From Paracoccus onubensis (GTDB lineage: Bacteria; Pseudomonadota; Alphaproteobacteria; Rhodobacterales; Rhodobacteraceae): a stretch of 64,000 bases of DNA. Below the pieces are notes generated by a model. That model did no database searches and was not told where the DNA came from. It worked only from the letters and a program-made list of their open reading frames with translations. The stretch's first letter is position 1. Each line of letters begins with the position of its first letter. Both the position numbers and the translations under genes were made by a program. Of the stretch, positions 1-8,745 are shown piece by piece. The stretch spans positions 105,699 to 169,698 of the forward strand of contig NZ_QZCG01000012.1 in assembly GCF_003591515.1 (NCBI RefSeq), given 5' to 3'.

Positions 1-798
1 ATCTGGTGTCAGGGTTATTCCGAACCGAATGCTGGTTCTGATCTGGCATCGCTTCAGACCCGTGCGATGCGGGACGGCGATGACTGGGTGATCAACGGGC
101 AGAAGATCTGGACGACCTTGGGCATGGATGCCGACTGGATCTATGTTCTCGCCCGGACCGATACGCATGTGGCGAAGCAAAAGGGGATCAGTTTCTTCAT
201 CATGCCGGTGACAGCGCCCGGCATCGAGATCCGTCCGATCCGCAATCTCGATATGCATGACGAATTCTGCGAGGTATTCTTTCGCGATGTCCGTATTCCC
301 GCCGAGTCAATCGTCGGTGCGATCAACAGCGGCTGGAGTATCGCAAAGAATCTGCTGAGTTTCGAACGCATCTTTCTTGGTTCGCCGTTTCAGGCGATAG
401 GTGCGCTGGATCATATGGCCCGGCTGGTGGAACATCTCGGTCGCGGAAGCGAGCCCCGGATCGCTGCGATGCTGAACGAATTGCGGATGGAGCTTGCCGA
501 CCATCAGTCCTTCTACAAAAGTTTCGCCGATCAGGTCCGGCGCGGAGAGCCGCTGGGGCCGGATGTATCGATGCTGAAGATCAATCTGTCGGTCCTGTAT
601 CAGCGGATTACCGACCATATTATTGAAATCGCCGGGGAACATGCCGCGATTCTGGAACCCTTGCCGGATGACCGCAGCCTGTATCCCGCAAGCGCCTTTA
701 TCCAGGCGCGGCCGCATTCGATCTATGGCGGCTCTAGCGAAATTCAGAAGAACATCGTGGCCAAGCAAGTGCTGGGCCTTGGCGATAATATCGCGTGA
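1..798 (+). CDS. Acyl-CoA dehydrogenase, C-terminal part (5' end outside window)
   Basis: The reading frame is open from base 1, so the gene begins before the window. It matches the FAD-dependent acyl-CoA dehydrogenase family, which makes the alpha,beta double bond in acyl-CoAs and passes electrons to ETF. Visible motifs are the substrate/flavin-binding stretch QGYSEPNAGSDLASL at the very start, INGQKIWTT shortly after, and the C-terminal SIYGGSSEIQKNIVAKQ. The N-terminal helical domain is missing because of the window edge. It is closely similar to the enzyme at 52231-53415 over the shared part, so the two look like paralogues. An SDR gene follows at once, with a possible GTG start overlapping this stop codon, which suggests one operon for fatty acid or related acyl-CoA oxidation. 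The substrate cannot be told from the sequence. Confidence 0.93.
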   Translation: MWCQGYSEPNAGSDLASLQTRAMRDGDDWVINGQKIWTTLGMDADWIYVLARTDTHVAKQKGISFFIMPVTAPGIEIRPIRNLDMHDEFCEVFFRDVRIPAESIVGAINSGWSIAKNLLSFERIFLGSPFQAIGALDHMARLVEHLGRGSEPRIAAMLNELRMELADHQSFYKSFADQVRRGEPLGPDVSMLKINLSVLYQRITDHIIEIAGEHAAILEPLPDDRSLYPASAFIQARPHSIYGGSSEIQKNIVAKQVLGLGDNIA

Positions 799-809
799 CG
801 GAGGAGCGG

Positions 810-1730
810 ATGACCGTGGATTTGGGACTGACGGGTAAAGTCGTCATTGTGACCGGTGCCGGAGGTGGTATCGGGCGGGCCATCGCGCAAGGTTTCGCAG
901 ATGCCGGCGCAAAGATCGTCATAAACGACATTGGCGCATCGCTAGGCGGCGAAGGCGGATCCGCGAGTCCGGCACAAGAGACCAGGGCGATGATCGAGGC
1001 CGCCGGCGGAGAGGCCGCGATCAGCACCGACAGCGTTGCCGACTGGGACAGCGCTCAGAAGATCGTGCAGTGCGCGATGGATAATTTCGGGCGTGTCGAC
1101 GTTGTGGTGAACAATGCGGGCATCCTGCGCGACGCGATCTTTCACAAGATGGATCCATCCGATTGGCGGTCCGTTGTGGATGTGCATCTGAATGGCAGCT
1201 TCTATGTCAGCCGTGCGGCCGCACCTTTGTTTCGCAAGCAGGAGGTGGGGGCATATGTGCATATGACCTCGACCTCGGGGCTGATCGGGAATGTCGGGCA
1301 GGCCAATTACTCGGCGGCCAAGCTGGGGATTGCGGCCCTGTCGAAATCCATCGCGCTTGACATGAAGCGCTACAATGTACGCTCGAATTGTATCGCGCCA
1401 TTCGCCTGGAGCCGCATGACCAATTCGATCCCGGCGAACTCCCCCGAAGAAAAGGCAAGGGTCGCCAAGCTGCAACAGATGACACCCGAAACCAATGCGC
1501 CGTTGGCGGTCTTTCTGGCCTCGGAGGCGGCGCGGGACGTGACCGGGCAAATCTTCGCGGCGCGGTTGAACGAGTTGTTCCTGTTCAGCCAGCCGCGCCC
1601 CCTGCGCAGTGCCCATTCCGATACCGGCTGGACACCGGAACTGATTGCCGAGCGTGCCCTGCCTGCTTTCCGCTCGGGGCTGATTCCGCAAGAGGTCAGC
1701 GGCGATGTATTCGCATGGGATCCGATCTGA
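810..1730 (+). CDS. SDR oxidoreductase, (3R)-hydroxyacyl-CoA dehydrogenase-like
   Basis: A 306-residue short-chain dehydrogenase. The Rossmann nucleotide motif TGAGGGIG is at residues 15-22, NNAG at about residue 100 and the catalytic YSAAK at about residue 165. The C-terminal extension with ELFLFSQPRP and GWTPE is typical of SDRs related to the dehydrogenase domain of peroxisomal multifunctional enzyme type 2, so a 3-hydroxyacyl-CoA substrate is likely. I chose ATG 810 because GGAGGAG lies just upstream. A GTG at 795 overlaps the stop of the acyl-CoA dehydrogenase and is the alternative. The tight link to that gene supports co-transcription and a role in the same beta-oxidation-like route. 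Exact substrate unknown. Confidence 0.88.
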   Translation: MTVDLGLTGKVVIVTGAGGGIGRAIAQGFADAGAKIVINDIGASLGGEGGSASPAQETRAMIEAAGGEAAISTDSVADWDSAQKIVQCAMDNFGRVDVVVNNAGILRDAIFHKMDPSDWRSVVDVHLNGSFYVSRAAAPLFRKQEVGAYVHMTSTSGLIGNVGQANYSAAKLGIAALSKSIALDMKRYNVRSNCIAPFAWSRMTNSIPANSPEEKARVAKLQQMTPETNAPLAVFLASEAARDVTGQIFAARLNELFLFSQPRPLRSAHSDTGWTPELIAERALPAFRSGLIPQEVSGDVFAWDPI

Positions 1731-1982
1731 CACCGGAATCGGAAAACTCGAAGCGCAAGATTCCGGGCGCGAAACCCGGTGAAGATCGCGATTATGGTTG
1801 ATCTTTGGCGCTTGGGCGATTATTTGGGCCGCAGTCAATCGAACGACATGGTCATAACAGGCCGCGAAATACCGGGTCGGGCGTCATGCTGCGACCCTTT
1901 GTCGTTGTCGAAGGGCAAGATACAGACCGGCGGAGCCAACCGTCTGGCCAGAAAATCAGATCGTAAAGGAAACTGAACACAT

Positions 1983-3662
1983 ATGTGCGCTAAAGCAACT
2001 ATGGAAGAATTCGAGGCCCTTCTGAATGAAAGCCTCGAGATCGATACGCCCGATGAGGGCAGTGTCGTCAAAGGCCGCGTCATCGCCATCGAGGCGGGAC
2101 AGGCCATTATCGATGTCGGCTACAAAATGGAAGGCCGCGTCGATCTCAAGGAATTCGCAAATCCCGGCGAAGACGCGAAACTGGCCGTCGGCGACGAGGT
2201 CGAGGTTTATCTGGACCGGGTCGAGAATGCCCGCGGCGAAGCCTCGATCAGCCGCGAGAAAGCCCGCCGCGAAGAAGCCTGGGACCGTCTGGAAAAAGCC
2301 TATGCCGATGAAGAGCGCGTCGAAGGCGCCATCTTCGGTCGCGTCAAGGGTGGCTTTACCGTCGATCTGGGCGGTGCCGTGGCCTTCCTGCCCGGTTCTC
2401 AGGTCGATGTGCGCCCCGTGCGCGATGCGGGCCCGCTGATGGGTCTGAAGCAGCCCTTCCAGATCCTGAAAATGGACCGCCGCCGCGGCAATATCGTCGT
2501 TTCGCGCCGCGCCATTCTGGAAGAAAGCCGCGCCGAACAGCGCGCCGAGGTCATCTCGAACCTGTCCGAAGGTCAAAGCGTCAATGGCGTGGTCAAGAAT
2601 ATCACCGAATATGGTGCGTTCGTTGATCTGGGCGGCGTTGACGGACTGCTGCATGTCACCGATATGGCATGGCGCCGGGTGAACCATCCTTCCGAGATCC
2701 TTGCCATCGGTGAAACCGTCGAAGTGCAGGTCATCAAGATCAACAAGGAAAGCCATCGCATCAGCCTGGGCATGAAACAGCTTCAGGACGATCCGTGGGA
2801 TACCGTGGCCGCGAAATTCCCGCTGGGCTCGGTCCATCATGGCCGCGTGACCAATATCACCGATTACGGCGCTTTCGTAGAGCTGGAAGCCGGTGTCGAA
2901 GGTCTGGTCCACGTTTCGGAAATGAGCTGGACCAAGAAGAACGTCCATCCGGGCAAGATCGTGTCGACCTCGCAGGAAGTCGATGTCATGGTTCTGGAGA
3001 TCGACGAGGCCAAGCGCCGCGTTTCGCTGGGTCTCAAGCAGACCATGCGTAATCCGTGGGAAGTCTTCGCCGAAACCCACCCGGTCGGCACCCATATCGA
3101 GGGCGAAGTCAAGAACATCACCGAATTCGGTCTGTTCATCGGTCTCGACGGCGATATCGACGGCATGGTTCACCTGTCGGATATTTCCTGGGATGCCCGT
3201 GGCGAAGACGCCATTCAGGACTTCCGCAAGGGCGATACGGTCAAGGCCGTCGTTCAGGATGTGGATGTCGAGAAAGAGCGTATCTCGCTGTCGATCAAGG
3301 CTCTGGAAAACGAGCATATGGCCGAAGCCGTTGACGGCGTGAAGCGCGGCTCGGTTGTCACCGTCGAGGTGACCGCGATCGAGGATGGCGGGATTGAAGT
3401 CGAATATAACGGCGTCAAATCCTTCATCCGCCGCAGCGATCTTGCCCGCGACCGTCAGGATCAACGCCCCGAGCGTTTCCAGATTGGCGACAAGGTCGAT
3501 GCCCGCGTGACCAATGTGGACACCAAGACCCGCCGTCTTGGACTGTCGATCAAGGCTCGCGAGATTGCCGAGGAAAAAGAAGCCGTCGAACAATATGGCA
3601 GCTCGGATTCGGGTGCATCGCTTGGCGATATTCTTGGCGCCGCGCTCAAACGCGACAACTGA
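1983..3662 (+). CDS. rpsA: 30S ribosomal protein S1
   Basis: A 559-residue S1 protein, the mRNA-binding protein of the small ribosomal subunit needed to start translation on structured or weak-Shine-Dalgarno mRNAs. Six S1 (OB-fold) repeats can be followed; repeats 3-6 share phrases such as NITEYGAFVDLGGVDGLLHV, NITDYGAFVELEAGVEGLVHV-like and NITEFGLFIGLDGDIDG. Length is normal for the family. The start MCAKATMEEF is typical of Rhodobacterales S1. AAGGA at 1966-1970 is about 12 bases from the ATG, a loose Shine-Dalgarno. The gene stands alone, with a 252-base upstream gap and a strong terminator after it. A weak promoter candidate (TTGTCG 1899-1904, TACAGA 1921-1926) lies in the gap. Confidence 0.98.
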   Translation: MCAKATMEEFEALLNESLEIDTPDEGSVVKGRVIAIEAGQAIIDVGYKMEGRVDLKEFANPGEDAKLAVGDEVEVYLDRVENARGEASISREKARREEAWDRLEKAYADEERVEGAIFGRVKGGFTVDLGGAVAFLPGSQVDVRPVRDAGPLMGLKQPFQILKMDRRRGNIVVSRRAILEESRAEQRAEVISNLSEGQSVNGVVKNITEYGAFVDLGGVDGLLHVTDMAWRRVNHPSEILAIGETVEVQVIKINKESHRISLGMKQLQDDPWDTVAAKFPLGSVHHGRVTNITDYGAFVELEAGVEGLVHVSEMSWTKKNVHPGKIVSTSQEVDVMVLEIDEAKRRVSLGLKQTMRNPWEVFAETHPVGTHIEGEVKNITEFGLFIGLDGDIDGMVHLSDISWDARGEDAIQDFRKGDTVKAVVQDVDVEKERISLSIKALENEHMAEAVDGVKRGSVVTVEVTAIEDGGIEVEYNGVKSFIRRSDLARDRQDQRPERFQIGDKVDARVTNVDTKTRRLGLSIKAREIAEEKEAVEQYGSSDSGASLGDILGAALKRDN

Positions 3663-3685
3663 TCCGACGCAGATCTGAAATTGTA

Positions 3686-3724
3686 AACCCGTCCCCGGTT
3701 CCGGGGGCGGGTTCTTTCTTTTTG
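3686..3724 (+). terminator. Rho-independent terminator of rpsA
   Basis: A GC-rich hairpin starts 24 bases after the rpsA stop: AACCCGTCCCCGG pairs with CCGGGGGCGGGTT (one G-T wobble) around a very short loop, and CTTTCTTTTT follows. This is a standard intrinsic terminator. Confidence 0.9.
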
Positions 3725-3794
3725 AGGTTTCTTCCTTTCATATTGCGTCTTCTGCCCGGCCGGCTCATTTTGACCCGGATATATAGGGGACAAG

Positions 3795-4439
3795 ATGATG
3801 ACCTGGGTCGAGATCACCACATTCGCTTTGGCCGTCGCCCTGCTGGTCGCGTCACCGGGTCCGAACGGCGTGCTGATCGCCCGCACCGTGCCGACATCCG
3901 GTGTCGCCGCCGGTTTTGCCAATATCGCGGGATTTTTTACGGCCTTCTACATCCACGGCACCCTGTCGATCCTGGGCATCTCGATCATCCTGCTGCAATC
4001 GGCGACTGCTTTCACAATCGTCAAATATCTGGGTGCGGCCTATCTGTGCTGGATCGGGATCAAATCGCTGCGCCAGGCTATCCGGCGCGAGTTCTCCGGC
4101 CCCGGCAATATCGCGCCTGCACGGCGGAAACGCAGCTTGTGGAGGGCCTATGTCGAAGGGTTGCTGACCAATGGGCTCAACCCCAAGGTTTCGATGTTTT
4201 ACCTTGCTGTGTTTCCGCAGTTCATCCCGGCAAGCGATCACCCGGTGGCCTCGGCCTTCCTGCTGGTCTTCGTGCATTCGATGATAAATGTGATCTGGTT
4301 CGGAGCGATTATCATGCTGTTCTCACGCCTGACGGGGATAGCGCGCAGCAGCCGTTTCCAGCGCTGGCTTAAAGGCGTGACGGGGGTGGTCTTCATCGGC
4401 TTCGGCGTCAAGCTTGCAAGCTACCGCGCGCCCGTTTGA
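3795..4439 (+). CDS. LysE/RhtB family amino-acid exporter
   Basis: A 214-residue inner-membrane protein of the LysE/RhtB superfamily, which exports amino acids or small metabolites. The family signature near the N-terminus is clear: ASPGPNGVLIARTVPTSG, followed by GFFTAFYIHG and a helix ending GAAYLCWIGIKSLR. A basic loop (ARRKRS) and the NGLNPKVSMFYLAVFPQF motif are at mid-length. About six hydrophobic segments are visible. GGGGA is at about 3787, just before ATG 3795; the adjacent ATG 3798 is an equally good start. It stands alone after the rpsA terminator. The exported compound cannot be deduced. Confidence 0.92.
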   Translation: MMTWVEITTFALAVALLVASPGPNGVLIARTVPTSGVAAGFANIAGFFTAFYIHGTLSILGISIILLQSATAFTIVKYLGAAYLCWIGIKSLRQAIRREFSGPGNIAPARRKRSLWRAYVEGLLTNGLNPKVSMFYLAVFPQFIPASDHPVASAFLLVFVHSMINVIWFGAIIMLFSRLTGIARSSRFQRWLKGVTGVVFIGFGVKLASYRAPV

Positions 4440-4516
4440 TCCGCTCTGCCGCTTGCCTCTCTTGGCCGCGCCACCTATCCTGACCCCTGTCCAATCCCTT
4501 ACCCACAGGATCCTCG

Positions 4517-5566
4517 ATGACCGCAACTGAACCCCGGCTGACCTCGCTTTCTCATGGGGGCGGCTGTGGCTGCAAGATCGCGCCGGGGGTGCTGACGGGA
4601 TTGTTGCGCGGCACCGCAATGCTGCCGGTGCCCGACGAACTTCTGGTGGGGATCGAAACATCGGATGACGCGGCGGTCTACAGGCTGAACGACCATCAGG
4701 CACTGGTGGCGACCACCGATTTCTTCATGCCTATCGTCGACGATCCGCTGGATTTCGGCCGAATCGCCGCAACCAATGCGATCAGCGATGTCTATGCGAT
4801 GGGCGCAACACCGATCATGGCGTTGTCGCTGGTGGGGATGCCGATCAATATGCTGTCCCCGGAAACCATCGCCCGGATACTTGAAGGCGGAGCCGTCGCC
4901 TGCCGCGATGCCGGTATCCCGATCGCGGGCGGCCACACGATCGACTCGGTCGAGGCGATCTATGGGCTGGTCGCGCTGGGCCTGATCGATCCCGCTCATG
5001 TCAAACGCAATTCGGGCGCGCGGCCCGGCGATGTGCTGATCCTGGGCAAGCCGCTGGGTGTCGGGATCATGTCGGCGGCATTGAAGAAAGAGGCTTTGTC
5101 ACCTGAAAATTATCACCGGATGATCCTGACGACCACGAAGCTGAACAGCCCCGGACCGGATCTCGCCCGGCTGGAATCCGTGCATGCGATGACCGATGTG
5201 ACCGGTTTCGGGCTTGCCGGACATCTGCTGGAGATGGCGCGGGGATCGCGCTGCGATGCAGAGCTTGATTGGGCAAATGTGCCGCTACTGCCCGATGTGC
5301 GCGATCTGGCATCCGCCGGTTTTGTGACCGGCGCTTCGGGGCGAAACTGGAGCAGCTATGGCGAAGACGCGCTTCTGCCTGATGGTTTCGCGGCAGCGGA
5401 TCAGGCGCTGCTGAGCGACCCGCAGACGAGTGGCGGCCTTCTGGTGTCCTGCGCTCAGGAGGAAGCCGGACAGGCCCTGCGGATTTTCCGGGAACATGGC
5501 TTTTCGGATGCCGCGGTGATCGGGCGGATGACCAAGGGACAAGGACGGCTTCGGGTCGGGCACTGA
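4517..5566 (+). CDS. selD: Selenide, water dikinase
   Basis: A 349-residue SelD, which makes selenophosphate from selenide and ATP for selenocysteine or 2-selenouridine synthesis. The glycine-rich N-terminal motif HGGGCGCK is at residues 13-20, with Cys17 (the usual catalytic Cys/Sec position) and Cys19 both read from ordinary Cys codons, so the enzyme itself is not a selenoprotein. Later motifs DPLDFGRIAATNAISDVYAMG and AGGHTIDS are typical of the PurM-like fold; the MTDVTGFGLAGHLLEM and DPQTSGGLL segments lie in the second half. No selA, selB, tRNA-Sec or mnmH gene is seen nearby, so the use of selenophosphate is not told by context. Confidence 0.96.
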   Translation: MTATEPRLTSLSHGGGCGCKIAPGVLTGLLRGTAMLPVPDELLVGIETSDDAAVYRLNDHQALVATTDFFMPIVDDPLDFGRIAATNAISDVYAMGATPIMALSLVGMPINMLSPETIARILEGGAVACRDAGIPIAGGHTIDSVEAIYGLVALGLIDPAHVKRNSGARPGDVLILGKPLGVGIMSAALKKEALSPENYHRMILTTTKLNSPGPDLARLESVHAMTDVTGFGLAGHLLEMARGSRCDAELDWANVPLLPDVRDLASAGFVTGASGRNWSSYGEDALLPDGFAAADQALLSDPQTSGGLLVSCAQEEAGQALRIFREHGFSDAAVIGRMTKGQGRLRVGH

Positions 5567-5746
5567 TATTCGCCGCTGCACCTCCGCCTGCCTTTGAATG
5601 GGCGCGGAAGAAAAATTCTGTCAAAACCTGGAGAGTGCAAATCGGGAAAAGCGCCATTTGTTATTCTTTGAATTGATTTCGGTGCGAATAAGCCGACGAA
5701 GCTGGAACAACTTGCAGATCGTGTAAAACAGCGCCATTACCCCCGC

Positions 5747-6646
5747 ATGAGCGAATGGATCATCCAGATCGCGGGAACACCCGAAGGCGCGAAACTGGCG
5801 ACCGGCCTCGCATTGATGGCGGCATTTCTGCATGCGCTTTTCGGTGCGCTGCAAAAGGGACGGCATGATCCGTGGATCAGCCGGGCAGCGATCGATCTGT
5901 CGCTGGGCCTGCTGGCCTTGCCGCTTGCGCTGTTCGTGGTGCCCTGGCCGACGCCGCAGCTCTGGCCGATCCTGTTCGGCGCCATGATCATCCATATCAT
6001 CTACAAGATCGCGCAGGCGCAGACCTATCAGCGGGGGGCCTATACCGTCGTTTATCCCGTTGTACGCGGCAGCGGGCCGCTTTTCACCGTGATAGCTGCC
6101 GGGCTGGTGTTTCACGAACATTTCAACCTGACCCAATGGGCCGGAGTGCTGTTGCTGGTCTGCGGAATTTTCGGGTTGGCGGCGTTCAATTTCCAGCGAT
6201 TGACAGTCGGGCGGGAAACGCTGGTGCCGGCATTGAGCTGGGCGGTGATTACCGGCGGATTGGTGGCTCTATATACGACCTATGACGCCTGGGGCATCCG
6301 GTTGGCGGCGGATCCGTTCACATTTTTAGTGTGGTTCTTCCTTTTCGATTCCCTGTTCATGCCGGTATGGATGTGGAAAAAGCTCATGGCTTTGCCACGT
6401 CCCGAGATGAAATCGCTTGCATTGCGCGGAATTGCAGGAGGGTTGATCGCACCAGCGAGTTTTGGATCAATCATGCTGGCGACACGGATCAGCGATGTGG
6501 GGCAGGCGGCGGTGCTGCGCGAAACCTCGACGGTGTTTGCGGCCCTTGTCGGCTGGCTGGTATTGGGCGAAAAGGTGGGGCCGTATCGGACGGCATTGAT
6601 GATCCTGATCGCAACCGGCGCGATTATCGTCGAATGGGGGGCCTGA
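5747..6646 (+). CDS. EamA/DMT family permease
   Basis: A 299-residue integral membrane protein with about ten hydrophobic helices in two halves, the pattern of the drug/metabolite transporter (EamA) superfamily. Family-like phrases are YPVVRGSGPLFTVIAAGLVF in the first half and AVLRETSTVFAALVGWLVLGE in the second, which are the paired repeats before helices 5 and 10. It is probably a small-molecule exporter; substrate unknown. The yciB gene follows 23 bases downstream on the same strand, so the two are likely co-transcribed. The 180 bases before it hold no recognisable gene. Confidence 0.88.
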   Translation: MSEWIIQIAGTPEGAKLATGLALMAAFLHALFGALQKGRHDPWISRAAIDLSLGLLALPLALFVVPWPTPQLWPILFGAMIIHIIYKIAQAQTYQRGAYTVVYPVVRGSGPLFTVIAAGLVFHEHFNLTQWAGVLLLVCGIFGLAAFNFQRLTVGRETLVPALSWAVITGGLVALYTTYDAWGIRLAADPFTFLVWFFLFDSLFMPVWMWKKLMALPRPEMKSLALRGIAGGLIAPASFGSIMLATRISDVGQAAVLRETSTVFAALVGWLVLGEKVGPYRTALMILIATGAIIVEWGA

Positions 6647-6669
6647 AGACTTGGCGAAGGACGGATAAG

Positions 6670-7272
6670 ATGAAAGAGACGAAACCCTGGGTCAAACCCG
6701 CGCTCGAAATAGGGCCGGTCTTGCTGTTCTTTGCGGTTTTCATGCTGTTCCGGGATCGGGAGGTCGTGGTATTCGGGCAGCCATATAGCGGGTTCATCTT
6801 TGCGACGCTGATTTTCGTGCCGGTCCTGGCCCTGTCCACCTTTCTGCTGTGGCGGGTGACGGGCAAGCTGTCGCCCATGCAGATCGCGACGCTGGTTCTG
6901 GTCATTCTGTTCGGCGGGCTGTCGGTCTGGCTGAACGACCCGCGGTTCTTCAAGATGAAACCGACACTCATCTATCTGATTTTCGCGGTGATTCTGGCCG
7001 TCAGCCTGCTGGCGCGGCGAAACTGGCTGCAACTGGTGCTGTCAGAGGCACTGCCGATGGATGCCGAAGGGTGGCGTAAGCTGACATGGCGGATGATGTT
7101 GGCATTTATCGGTCTGGCGGTCGCGAATGAGATCGTGTGGCGCACTATGTCCGAGACCACATGGGTCTATTTCAAGACTTTCGGACTGCCCCTGATCCTG
7201 ATGGCGTTCCTGATGGCGAATGCCGGGCTTTTCCGGGATCACGCATTGGACAAGGATTCCGGCAAAGAATAG
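6670..7272 (+). CDS. yciB: Inner membrane-spanning protein YciB (septation protein A family)
   Basis: A 200-residue polytopic membrane protein of the YciB/IspZ family, linked in other bacteria to cell-envelope maintenance and septation. Typical stretches are KPALEIGPVLLFFAVFM near the start, KMKPTLIYLIFAVIL in the middle and NEIVWRTMSETTWVYFKTFG near the end. Five hydrophobic segments are visible. The frame is open well upstream of ATG 6670, but AAGGA at 6657-6661 and the family's usual N-terminus fix this start. It follows the EamA permease closely. Confidence 0.94.
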   Translation: MKETKPWVKPALEIGPVLLFFAVFMLFRDREVVVFGQPYSGFIFATLIFVPVLALSTFLLWRVTGKLSPMQIATLVLVILFGGLSVWLNDPRFFKMKPTLIYLIFAVILAVSLLARRNWLQLVLSEALPMDAEGWRKLTWRMMLAFIGLAVANEIVWRTMSETTWVYFKTFGLPLILMAFLMANAGLFRDHALDKDSGKE

Positions 7273-7307
7273 GGTGCCGGGGTGGCATGTCGTGCCATTG
7301 ACTTGGC

Positions 7308-8204
7308 TCAGGCGCGTAAATTGCCCGCAGGCGGGGGCGGCGCCAGAAGTCGCGACCAGCGGGGCTCGATCCTGCCCGGCAGCCTGGTCCGCAGCATATG
7401 CATCGGCAAGGCCCAGGGCTGGCGCAATGCCGTGCGATAGAAATCGAACAGACCCCGGCGCAGATACGGGGTCCAATGAGACAGGCGCAAGGCCGTGCGA
7501 TCTACCGGAAAGCCGAAATCGCTTAGCGCCGCCAGCGTCCCGTCATGATCGATCTGGACATCGATCCAGTTGCGGGCAGGGAGGGCAAGCCCAAATCCCA
7601 ATGCCTGCCGCCGCCCGTATCCCAGCCACATTTCGATGGCGAAGTCGAACAGATCATTCTCGCGCGAGGTAATGTTCAGAATCTCGGCATATCGGCCCGC
7701 AGGGCTGTTCAGGGCATCCGCTGCCGCATCCCGGAACTCCGCCCCGGTCAGGAGGATGATGCGCCCGATGCTTCCGGGCTGGGCCTGATGCAACGCCTGC
7801 AACGCGACCCTTGCGCCCAGGGAATGGCCGATCAGTGCGACGGGCCGCCCGGCCAGATCCGCAAGTTCGGAAACGGTCCGGGCAAGCGCATCGCCCGCCT
7901 TGCCCGCGCGCCAATAGGCCCGACCAAGCCTGCCGGTCGCTTCCCAGCCGAATGCCAGCGCAATGCCCTCATCCGCCGAACCGGTTCCAAAGCCCAATGC
8001 GCGGGGCCAGGATAACGCCCGGCGCGCCGGCGTCTCGGGGTTCAGGGCAAGAATATGCCGGTGGGGATCATTGCCGGGCTGACTTGGGGAATAGCGGTAG
8101 CCGTGGATCATGACGATGATCGGTGCGTCCGTTGGAAGATCTTTTGCCAATCCCCGAAGTTCAAGCGATAAATCGCAGCCTGCATTGGTCCTGACGACTG
8201 GCAT
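7308..8204 (-). CDS. Alpha/beta hydrolase
   Basis: A 298-residue protein with the alpha/beta hydrolase fold pattern. The oxyanion-loop motif IVMIHGYRYSP is near residue 30 and the nucleophile elbow GHSLGAR (Ser nucleophile) is near residue 125. An acid and a histidine are expected later; DNDLFD-like ENDLFDFAIEMW and the IDHDGTL region are the likely places. There is no signal peptide, so it is probably cytoplasmic. It is convergent with yciB and divergent from rne across a 541-base gap. No specific substrate can be inferred. Confidence 0.85.
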   Translation of the reverse strand: MPVVRTNAGCDLSLELRGLAKDLPTDAPIIVMIHGYRYSPSQPGNDPHRHILALNPETPARRALSWPRALGFGTGSADEGIALAFGWEATGRLGRAYWRAGKAGDALARTVSELADLAGRPVALIGHSLGARVALQALHQAQPGSIGRIILLTGAEFRDAAADALNSPAGRYAEILNITSRENDLFDFAIEMWLGYGRRQALGFGLALPARNWIDVQIDHDGTLAALSDFGFPVDRTALRLSHWTPYLRRGLFDFYRTALRQPWALPMHMLRTRLPGRIEPRWSRLLAPPPPAGNLRA

Positions 8205-8745
8205 TCGTCACTTCCCGTTCAGCCCCTTCGCGGCTTTCCTAAGGCAGCCTTGCAACAGCGATGTGACCGGAATGTTACGCCTGCGTGAAACTGTCCGGAA
8301 AGAAACGGCGAGCGGAAAGACTCCATTCTGATCGGGCGGATCTTTTCGCCATTGAACTTCCCCCTAGTCAACCTCTATGTTGATCTTACGCGCCGTAGCA
8401 AAGCGGGATCGCTGGATCCGCGGCGCCCACAGTTTCGCAGCGCAGCACCTCTGACCCCGAGACAAGGGCGGCATGTGCCTCGCGGAAAACCCCGTCTCAG
8501 GCGCGATCAACCGCACCGGGATGACGACAATCAGTGATCCGGTCCGCCCGATGGCACCGGATTTTACGAAGGAACAGACGCGATGACGCGCGCGACGGAT
8601 GGATTGATGGGAAGTGGGCAGGCACAGCGCCTTGCCTTCCCGGTCTTCTGTGCCGTTGCGGCGCCCGCGCCACAATCATGCCGCAGCCAAAGCCGAACAG
8701 TGCCCCTGGCACCGCCTGGCATTTGCCTGCGCGAAAGATATAAAA
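8205..8745. other. 541-base non-coding gap; probable long rne leader
   Basis: No convincing gene is seen between the hydrolase and rne; the open frames here lack family features. A plausible promoter reading toward rne is TTGAAC (8352-8357), 18-base spacer, TATGTT (8376-8381). If used, the rne mRNA would have a leader of more than 350 bases. In enterobacteria a long rne 5' leader is the site of RNase E autoregulation; whether the same holds here is inference. The region is GC-rich with several possible local hairpins. Confidence 0.4.
8352..8381 (+). promoter_or_regulatory. Candidate rne promoter
   Basis: TTGAAC at 8352-8357 and TATGTT at 8376-8381, 18 bases apart, on the strand and side expected for rne. 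The match is fair to both sigma-70 boxes but unproved. Confidence 0.3.

Noticed and set aside
1956..3593. Long open frame on the minus strand opposite rpsA
   Set aside because: It mirrors the strong codon bias of rpsA and has no family features; S1 repeats on the plus strand are unmistakable.
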